This document shows, piece after piece, positions 58,683 to 64,000 of a stretch of DNA of 64,000 nucleotides. The notes under the pieces are model-generated. The model had not been told where the DNA came from. It saw only the letters and a list, made by a program, of their open reading frames with translations, and did not search any database. Location: the NCBI GenBank assembly GCA_044229535.1, contig JBGASU010000001.1, positions 992,001-1,056,000 on the forward strand, in the 5' to 3' direction. This DNA comes from CAZLFQ01 sp044229535 (GTDB taxonomy: Bacteria; Pseudomonadota; Alphaproteobacteria; Rickettsiales; Midichloriaceae). The position numbers and the translations under genes are program-made. Positions within the stretch are counted from its first letter, which is position 1, and each line of letters starts with the position of its first letter.

Positions 58683-59840
58683 ATGCCTAATATTAAGTAT
58701 TTACCATTTGCTCTACCAGACATCGACGATAATGAAATCAATGCGGTTGTGAACTGTATGAAATCCGGCTGGGTTACAACTGGCCCTATGGCAAAACAAT
58801 TTGAAGAGGACTTTAAGAACTACATCGGAAAAGATCTTGAAGCCGTATCTATTAACTCAGCTTCAATGGGAATACTTTTGGCTTTGGAAGCGCTAGGCTT
58901 TAAAGAGGGAGATGAGGTAATAATTCCAACATACACCTTCAGTTCTACAGGCATGATGGCAGTACATATTGGGGTGAAGCCTGTGCTTTGCGATATAGAT
59001 CATAAAACTTTAAATATCGACCCTACACAAATTGAAAAACTCATTACACCAAAAACCAAAGCAATAATGCCAGTTCACTTTGCGGGTCTTGCTTGTGATA
59101 TGGATGCAATTCACCAAATTGCTAAAAAACATAAATTATTTGTGGCTGAAGATGCAGCTCATTCTTTGCCAACGCGTTACAAAGGGAAGCTAATTGGCGA
59201 TCACACCAGTGATGCTACTATCTATAGTTTTTATGCAACTAAAACTATAACAACTGGCGAAGGTGGGATGATAATTACCAAAAATCCTGAAGTTGCTAAA
59301 CGTTGCCGAACGATGAGATTGCATGGAATCTCTAGGGATGTTTTCGACCGTTATACAGCAAAAGGATCTAAGTGGTTTTATGAAATTATAGCACAAGGCC
59401 ATAAGTGCAACCTTACTGACATAGCAGCCTCAATTGGTATTGAACAACTAAAAAAATGTAATAAATTCCACAAACGCAGACTAGAGATTGCGCAAAAATA
59501 TCTAGAAGCATTCAAAGATTTGCCACTTATATTGCCTCCTTATGTCGGCGATATTAAAGATCACGCTTGGCATCTATTTGTTATAAGACTTCAAGACTCA
59601 TTGCAAATGACACGTGAGGATTTTATTGCGCAGATGGATCAAGAAGGAATTGGCTGTAGCGTTCATTTCATTCCTTTACATCTGCATCCATATTGGCAAG
59701 AAAAACTAAAAGTTAAAAAAGGTGACTTCCCTAATGCAGAAAAGGTTTTTGACAAAGCAGTGAGCTTACCTCTCTATACTAAAATGTCTGATGATGATGT
59801 TGAAAGAGTGATTAAATCTGTAAGAAAAATCTTATGTTAA
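58683..59840 (+). CDS. DegT/DnrJ-family sugar aminotransferase (PglE/ArnB-like)
   Basis: 385 residues, PLP-dependent. LPDIDDNEINAVVNCMKSGW, VTTGPMAKQFEEDFKNYIG, TYTFSSTGMMAVHIGVKP, AEDAAHSLPTRYKG and aldimine lysine in TIYSFYATKTITTGEGGM. Such enzymes aminate UDP-4-keto-6-deoxy sugars. It overlaps the PglC-like gene by 7 bases, so the pair may make and load a UDP-amino sugar. No 4,6-dehydratase is in the window. Confidence 0.87.
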   Translation: MPNIKYLPFALPDIDDNEINAVVNCMKSGWVTTGPMAKQFEEDFKNYIGKDLEAVSINSASMGILLALEALGFKEGDEVIIPTYTFSSTGMMAVHIGVKPVLCDIDHKTLNIDPTQIEKLITPKTKAIMPVHFAGLACDMDAIHQIAKKHKLFVAEDAAHSLPTRYKGKLIGDHTSDATIYSFYATKTITTGEGGMIITKNPEVAKRCRTMRLHGISRDVFDRYTAKGSKWFYEIIAQGHKCNLTDIAASIGIEQLKKCNKFHKRRLEIAQKYLEAFKDLPLILPPYVGDIKDHAWHLFVIRLQDSLQMTREDFIAQMDQEGIGCSVHFIPLHLHPYWQEKLKVKKGDFPNAEKVFDKAVSLPLYTKMSDDDVERVIKSVRKILC

Positions 59841-60415
59841 AAACCATTTTTGATTATGTATCAGCTTCAATTGGACTTATAATCCTAAGTCCAATTTTTC
59901 TATTGGTTGCGGTCGCAATTAAGCTAGACTCGAAAGGTCCTGTCTTCTTTAGACAAGAAAGGGTTGGGAAGAATGGCAAAATTTTTCTAATACACAAATT
60001 TCGCTCTATGAGAATTAATAAAGGTCTAGAGCTCACTTCAGGAGATGATAAAAGAATAACTAGAATTGGTAAACTCATTAGAAAACTCCACTTGGATGAA
60101 GCTATCCAACTTATTGATGTAGTGCAGGGCAATATGTCAATCGTAGGACCCCGCCCTGAAGTACCAAAGTACATAAAATATTATCCAGAAAAGTGGAAAA
60201 AAGTTTTATCAATTAAACCTGGCATTACTGGTTATGGGGTGATTAAAACCTCAAAACTTGAGTATAAAACTCTTAGTAATTCTAAAAATATAGAGAAGGA
60301 CTATATAGAAAAAATATTGCCTAAAAAGCTAGATTCTGAGATTTATTATCTAAATAACCAAAATTTCATCTTAGATCTTAAGTTAATTTTACTGACCGTG
60401 ACAAATCAGTATTAA
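59834..60415 (+). CDS. Initiating sugar-phosphate transferase (PglC-like)
   Basis: 193 residues. Polyprenyl-phosphate phosphoglycosyl transferase: an N-terminal re-entrant membrane helix (FDYVSASIGLIILSPIFLLV), VFFRQERVGKNGKIFLIHKF, RITRIGKLIRKLHLDE and SIVGPRPEVPKYI. It transfers a sugar phosphate from UDP-sugar to undecaprenyl phosphate to start polysaccharide assembly. The short form lacks the extra membrane domain of WbaP. Confidence 0.9.
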   Translation: MLKTIFDYVSASIGLIILSPIFLLVAVAIKLDSKGPVFFRQERVGKNGKIFLIHKFRSMRINKGLELTSGDDKRITRIGKLIRKLHLDEAIQLIDVVQGNMSIVGPRPEVPKYIKYYPEKWKKVLSIKPGITGYGVIKTSKLEYKTLSNSKNIEKDYIEKILPKKLDSEIYYLNNQNFILDLKLILLTVTNQY

Positions 60416-60429
60416 AAACCTTAATCAAA

Positions 60430-60458
60430 TTGACATACGGCTTCTACTATAGTATTTT
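60430..60458 (+). promoter_or_regulatory. Promoter of the 229-aa gene
   Basis: TTGACA (60430-60435), 17-base spacer, TATTTT (60453-60458). A TATAGT lies at 60448-60453. A single TTAACCAC half-site at 60457-60464 lies at the start of the message. Confidence 0.5.
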
Positions 60459-60482
60459 AACCACCCAACCATAGGTATCTTT

Positions 60483-61172
60483 ATGAGCTTCACTAACTTA
60501 AATTTTCAAAACCAAAAACATACTGGCGAAATAATATATAGCAATAGAGCTGATCACGGCCTCAAATACAATTTCGCGTCATATAGTTCAGACGGAAAAA
60601 CAACCGAAAATAATTATATATCTACAGGAAGCTTAAGCTCTAAAGAGCTACCATCTGCGATGCACTCTTTAAAATCGAATCTCTGTCCTAAAGATCATAA
60701 TATAATTTCTATTAACAGCTCTCCACTTAACTTAGGAGAGATTAAAGCTTGGGATGCAATTGCCAACCATGCAACCACCAAAGTATTTGACTCTTGTGGA
60801 GCCGAAGTTGCAAACTTTAACTCAATTAGCGATATCAAACCAGAATTCATACAAAATCTAGGCCAATATTCAAGCGAATCAATATTTTGCTCTTCGATAG
60901 AAGATCCGATCCCACTAATGTTGTCTGTTAGAGTATTTGAATCTATTGATACAAATAATAAGCCAGTTGTATCACCAAAAAATCTATCAACTGTTTTTGA
61001 CATAACACCCAATTTGCACTGTGCAAGCGGCAACAAAATTAACACCTTACACAACCAAAACGGAGACTTGATTGCTACTTATAAAAACAATGATTCAGAT
61101 TCTATAACTTACAAAGATATACTTACACCAGAATATCAAGGTAGTATTACTGTACTTACTCAATGTGAGTAA
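60483..61172 (+). CDS. Uncharacterised 229-aa protein
   Basis: Not recognised. Soluble, Asn- and Ser-rich, without signal peptide or membrane span. It has a good promoter and ends before a terminator-like hairpin at 61300. Scattered cysteines (CPKDH, SCGAE, FCSSIED, LHCASG, TQCE) are not in a recognisable metal-binding pattern. Could be a host-directed or structural protein specific to this lineage. Confidence 0.6.
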   Translation: MSFTNLNFQNQKHTGEIIYSNRADHGLKYNFASYSSDGKTTENNYISTGSLSSKELPSAMHSLKSNLCPKDHNIISINSSPLNLGEIKAWDAIANHATTKVFDSCGAEVANFNSISDIKPEFIQNLGQYSSESIFCSSIEDPIPLMLSVRVFESIDTNNKPVVSPKNLSTVFDITPNLHCASGNKINTLHNQNGDLIATYKNNDSDSITYKDILTPEYQGSITVLTQCE

Positions 61173-61291
61173 CAAATGCTAGGGCTTGCATTAGCTTATC
61201 AGGTAATGTATAGTAGTGCTTAAGTAAACTAATAATTCTCACCAGGTCTTGGTTAAAATAATCTATCGACTTTGTTAAACAGTTTGTTCGT

Positions 61292-61318
61292 GGGGTGCGA
61301 AAGCATCTCCTGCTTTTT
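61292..61318 (+). terminator. Terminator-like hairpin before cspA
   Basis: AAAGCA-TCTCC-TGCTTT (61300-61316) followed by a short T-run. An alternative hairpin GGGGTGC-GAAA-GCATCTCC (61292-61310) overlaps it. It precedes the cspA promoter and most likely ends transcripts from the upstream gene. The 197 bases between the 229-residue gene and cspA hold no other gene that I can see. Confidence 0.45.
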
Positions 61319-61344
61319 GTTGTTGATAATTATTGGTTTATAAT
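61317..61344 (+). promoter_or_regulatory. Promoter of cspA
   Basis: TTGTTG (61317-61322), 16-base spacer, TATAAT (61339-61344). This gives a leader of only about 20 bases with AAGGAG (61358-61363), unlike the long thermosensing leader of E. coli cspA. Confidence 0.6.
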
Positions 61345-61369
61345 AACACTGTTTACAAAGGAGAATAAA

Positions 61370-61576
61370 ATGGCAACAGGTTTAGTAAAATGGTTCAATG
61401 CTACAAAAGGTTATGGCTTCATAAAACCTGATAACGGCGATAAAGATGTATTCGTACACGTTAGCGCAGTTCAGCAAGCTGGTTTAAAGTCTCTTAAAGA
61501 CAACCAAAAAGTTAGCTATGAGCTTGAAGAAAGCAAAGGTAAAGTATCTGCAGTTAATCTTAAATTAATTGCTTAA
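61370..61576 (+). CDS. cspA: Cold-shock-domain protein
   Basis: 68-residue CSD protein: TGLVKWFNATKGYGFIKP contains the RNP1-type motif and DVFVHVSAVQQ the RNP2-type motif. It binds single-stranded nucleic acids as an RNA chaperone. The start ATG 61370 has AAGGAG upstream. Its 3' end overlaps convergent mreC by 12 bases. Confidence 0.95.
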   Translation: MATGLVKWFNATKGYGFIKPDNGDKDVFVHVSAVQQAGLKSLKDNQKVSYELEESKGKVSAVNLKLIA

Positions 61577-62437
61577 TTTATCTTCCTGTTGCGAGCTAGG
61601 GCTGAGGATTACTTTTCCAAACTCTAGTTCGCTCCAGTTTACCACTGTCTTGACTTCTATTTCACTACCATTGTAAAAAGCAAATCCAATTAGAATTCCA
61701 TACGGAATTAGCTCACCATCTCCAGATGTTACTACTGGCTCGCCATCAACAACTTCCAAATCTTTAGGCGCATAAAGAATTTTGAGTGCATTATTACTAA
61801 ACTCTTTTCCTGTGACCACACACTTTTTTCTTGAATTTGCGAACATGGCCGGAATTTTCGAATTCAAATCAGTAATAGCTAAAACTTTTGCCGTCTTATC
61901 CGTAACATCCACTATCTTTCCGACAAGACCTTGCTCATTCATTACTATATTGCCAGAAACAGCCCCTAAAGATCCGCCAATATCTACTGAAAAAGTTTTA
62001 TTAAAAACATCAAAAGAATTAGCAAGAACTCGAACTGCTACTTCATTCTTCCCAGACTCATCTTGAAACTTTAACAACTCCTTCAACCTAACATTTTCAC
62101 CAACTAAAACCTGCAGATGCGTTATTTCATTTTTTAATTTTTTATTCTCTTCGATAAGGTTTGCATTAAGTTGTAAAGTGCTAAACAAATTTTTCAGACC
62201 TATGTACAAATCATTTACTAAGGTGAATGGCGAGGACAAATTTGCATATATTATATTCGCTGTTTCTATACTAGATTGCCTAATAGAAATTGACGCTCTG
62301 TTTTCTGAATTAAATACAATCAGCACTATCAAACAGAATATAATAACAAAGGCTGACTTCAGTCTAGAATAGGAAAACCTGAATAAGCTTAGAACATATC
62401 CAAAGACATTAATCTCACTAATCGAACTTTTAGCCAT
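61565..62437 (-). CDS. mreC: Rod shape-determining protein MreC
   Basis: 290 residues: an N-terminal membrane helix (SAFVIIFCLIVLIVFNSE), a coiled coil (ENKKLKNEITHLQVLVGENV) and two beta-barrel domains with GNIVMNEQGLVGKIVDVTDK and GELIPYGILIGFAFYNGSEI. Links cytoskeletal MreB to wall synthesis at the elongasome. No mreB or mreD is nearby, unlike the usual cluster. Starts 8 bases inside lipA. Confidence 0.93.
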   Translation of the reverse strand: MAKSSISEINVFGYVLSLFRFSYSRLKSAFVIIFCLIVLIVFNSENRASISIRQSSIETANIIYANLSSPFTLVNDLYIGLKNLFSTLQLNANLIEENKKLKNEITHLQVLVGENVRLKELLKFQDESGKNEVAVRVLANSFDVFNKTFSVDIGGSLGAVSGNIVMNEQGLVGKIVDVTDKTAKVLAITDLNSKIPAMFANSRKKCVVTGKEFSNNALKILYAPKDLEVVDGEPVVTSGDGELIPYGILIGFAFYNGSEIEVKTVVNWSELEFGKVILSPSSQQEDKLSN

Positions 62438-63329
62438 TATTAATTTTTTCTAACCTTGCTGCTTTCAGTTTAGCAAAATCTTCTCCAGCATGATAGGAAG
62501 ATCTTGTGAGCGGACTTGCTGACACCATTAAGAATCCTTTTACCTTCGCCATACGCGCATAATACTCAAATTCCTCTGGTGTAACAAATCTATCAACAGG
62601 CGCATGTTTAGGCGTTGGTTGTAAGTACTGTCCTATAGTCATAAAATCAACATCCGCAGCTCTTAAGTCATCCATAAGTTGCAGCACTTCTTCTTTAGTC
62701 TCACCCAATCCAACCATAATCCCTGACTTTGTAAACATTGTAGGATCTAATTTTTTGACCGTATGCAAAAGATTCAATGAATTGAAATAGCGTGCTCCAG
62801 GTCGAATAGTGTTATACAAGGATGGAACTGTTTCAATGTTATGGTTATATACATCGGGCTTAGCCTTTACAACAATCTCTATAGACTTTTCTTTACGTAA
62901 AAAATCTGGCGTTAATACTTCTATTGAAGTATTAGGTGATAATTTTCTAATCTTAGTAATACACTCTGCAAAATGGTTTGCGCCTCCATCTTCTAGATCA
63001 TCTCGATCAACTGATGTAATAACAACATGGCTTAACCCCAACTTAGACACTGCAGCTGCTAAATTATCAGGTTCATGTGGATCTAATTTATCAGGTATAC
63101 CTGTGGCAATATTACAAAATGCACATGCTCTGGTACAAGTACTTCCAAGAATCATCACGGTCGCATGCTTCTTCTCCCAACACTCCCCAATATTTGGACA
63201 AGCGGCTTCCTCACACACCGTATTAAGCTTATGCTTTCGAATCAAATCGTGCGTATCTCTATAACCTTGGGATACAGGCGCTTTCACTCTAATCCAATCT
63301 GGCTTCTTTAATCGTGTTTGTGACTCCAT
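62430..63329 (-). CDS. lipA: Lipoyl synthase
   Basis: 299-residue radical SAM enzyme that inserts sulfur into octanoyl groups of lipoyl domains. Auxiliary cluster cysteines in CEEAACPNIGECW; radical SAM cysteines CTRACAFCNI; TPKHAPVDRFVTPEEFEYY and SSYHAGE near the end. Normal length. Precedes mreC with an 8-base overlap, an unusual pair. A well-spaced promoter with a palindrome at its start lies upstream. Confidence 0.96.
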   Translation of the reverse strand: MESQTRLKKPDWIRVKAPVSQGYRDTHDLIRKHKLNTVCEEAACPNIGECWEKKHATVMILGSTCTRACAFCNIATGIPDKLDPHEPDNLAAAVSKLGLSHVVITSVDRDDLEDGGANHFAECITKIRKLSPNTSIEVLTPDFLRKEKSIEIVVKAKPDVYNHNIETVPSLYNTIRPGARYFNSLNLLHTVKKLDPTMFTKSGIMVGLGETKEEVLQLMDDLRAADVDFMTIGQYLQPTPKHAPVDRFVTPEEFEYYARMAKVKGFLMVSASPLTRSSYHAGEDFAKLKAARLEKINNG

Positions 63330-63344
63330 AAATACCTAAGACCC

Positions 63345-63385
63345 ATCTCAAGTTGAGATTCTAACAAATTCCTGCATAAAATCAA
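63345..63385 (-). promoter_or_regulatory. lipA promoter with overlapping palindrome
   Basis: Minus strand TTGATT (63380-63385), 16-base spacer, TAGAAT (63358-63363). A perfect inverted repeat ATCTCAA-C-TTGAGAT (63345-63359) covers the last -10 bases and the expected transcription start, the position of a typical repressor operator. Confidence 0.55.
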
Positions 63386-63425
63386 TGAACGATTAGCTGC
63401 CTAAAACAAACCGTGGCGCCCGCTA

Positions 63426-64000
63426 TCAAGCTCCTCTCCCTTTATTTCCGCCATCATGGTTGCGTTTTATAGCATCAAAGAAAACAGAGTTTACAGTTGT
63501 ACCTATGGTAATTAAAATCGTATTAAATCCAGCTCCTCTAACCAAGGCTTTTGGACCATGTTCAGCAAGCATTGTGGCACTTAGTCTAAAAAACCCTACC
63601 CCTTTTTTCGCATCTGCCTTTTGAATATGGACAAGAACAGTATCAATAAGAGATAAAGGCACCGCCACCATCACACCTGATGCGACAGCTTTCACAATTT
63701 TTCTAGATGTTGGGTTCATTTGTTTTGGCAGCTTAGGAATTATGTAGTTATCTACAGCATCCAAAGCTGCAAAGGTCCCTCCTGTAGTAGCTCCTTGCTT
63801 TATTATAGTTGGCGTCAATCCTCTAAAAGCCTTTACTACCATAGACTGAATAGAACCGTTATCTCCTTCCCGTAGGAAATTCAAATATGAACCACTCTGC
63901 GACGTTATAGAATAAGTACGCCATGCATTAATACCAGTCGCGAATGCTCCTTCAATTAGACCACCTACTAAACCACGCGTTAAATTTAGAGACGTTTGAT
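63426..64000 (-). CDS. Mitochondrial-carrier-family-like protein (5' end cut)
   Basis: The minus-strand frame is open from the right edge to the stop at 63426, about 191 codons visible. It shows two consecutive carrier-type repeats: RGLVGGLIEGAFATGINAW with SMVVKAFRGLTPTIIKQG, and ASGVMVAVPLSLIDTVLVHI with EHGPKALVRGAGFNTILITI. Glycine pattern, RG-L-P...Q and AEHGPKALVRG are hallmarks of the eukaryotic mitochondrial carrier fold; the canonical PX[DE]XX[KR] motif is degenerate (PLSLID). Such carriers are rare in bacteria, LncP of Legionella being one known case. The N-terminal repeat would lie beyond the edge. It may be injected into the host mitochondrion or act as a transporter. Confidence 0.6.
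   Translation of the reverse strand, partial: QTSLNLTRGLVGGLIEGAFATGINAWRTYSITSQSGSYLNFLREGDNGSIQSMVVKAFRGLTPTIIKQGATTGGTFAALDAVDNYIIPKLPKQMNPTSRKIVKAVASGVMVAVPLSLIDTVLVHIQKADAKKGVGFFRLSATMLAEHGPKALVRGAGFNTILITIGTTVNSVFFDAIKRNHDGGNKGRGA

Noticed and set aside
60421..60435. CtrA-like sequence upstream of the 229-residue gene
   Set aside because: TTAATCAAATTGACA has the wrong spacing and second half; TTGACA fits an ordinary -35 element.
61292..61318. Two mutually exclusive hairpins resembling an attenuator of cspA
   Set aside because: A good promoter (61317-61344) lies downstream of both, so they are not in the cspA leader; better read as a terminator of the upstream transcript.
1..64000. tRNA, rRNA, CRISPR arrays, intact insertion sequences or prophage
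   Set aside because: Looked for through the gaps between genes; none seen.

Overview
The window is a dense, AT-rich, essentially complete-coding stretch of an alphaproteobacterial chromosome. The gene content fits a flagellated intracellular member of the Rickettsiales (Midichloriaceae-like). Evidence: a DUF2610-type small protein familiar from Rickettsiales, CarD, NtrX without its sigma-54 contact loop, CcmH, an FzlA-like protein, a Kdo/lipid A block (waaA, lpxK), flagellar genes (motA, motB, fliI, fliG, fliH, fliN, flgD, a possible fliK), several large ankyrin-repeat proteins, and CtrA-type boxes (TTAA-N7-TTAA). The assignment below family level is inference. No tRNA, rRNA, CRISPR array or intact insertion sequence was seen, and no gene-free stretch exceeds about 220 bases.

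Layout. 1-4348 (minus): anmK (cut by the window edge), fzlA-like, ispH, motB, motA. 4444-7782: CtrA box, OmpA-type lipoprotein/porin-like gene with a strong terminator, manC, dprA. 7863-12666: dnaX, ybaB, a DUF374 acyltransferase, waaA and lpxK in one tight plus-strand run. 12689-19530: first ankyrin-like protein behind a CtrA box, carD, a CPBP protease, csaA, an amino-acid antiporter, second ankyrin protein. 19559-29099: nadE, DUF2610, a small unknown, glyA, rpiB, SH3 protein, coaD, rluC; then fliI, ccmH, ntrX. 29246-35973: palindromic repeats abutting a 1029-residue ankyrin protein, a DUF6765 protein, comEC, a small unknown. 36094-49653: apt, prmC, fliG-fliH-fliN, rluD, DUF6476-like, nrdR, murG, M48 protease, glmM, two small unknowns, a lipid-kinase-like membrane protein, a fliK-like gene, class I aldolase, a glycosyltransferase. 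49690-53347: mini ankyrin gene, 827-residue ankyrin protein and flgD, each with its own CtrA-type box. 53344-60415: surface-polysaccharide cluster with a wbpA/wbpD/wbpB/wbpE set, a glycosyltransferase, a second aminotransferase and a PglC-like initiating transferase. 60483-64000: unknown protein, cspA, mreC, lipA, and a mitochondrial-carrier-like protein running off the right edge.

The most interesting signal is the combination of (i) CtrA-type boxes at a fixed distance from -10-like hexamers upstream of three large ankyrin/effector-like genes, a mini-ankyrin gene and flgD, with another box upstream of motA, and (ii) paralogous modules shared among those ankyrin proteins: a common N-terminal leader, a degenerate ankyrin block, and a conserved C-terminal tail. 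This looks like a cell-cycle/developmental regulon in which motility and host-directed proteins are co-expressed. The second is a bacterial homologue of the eukaryotic mitochondrial carrier family at the right edge.
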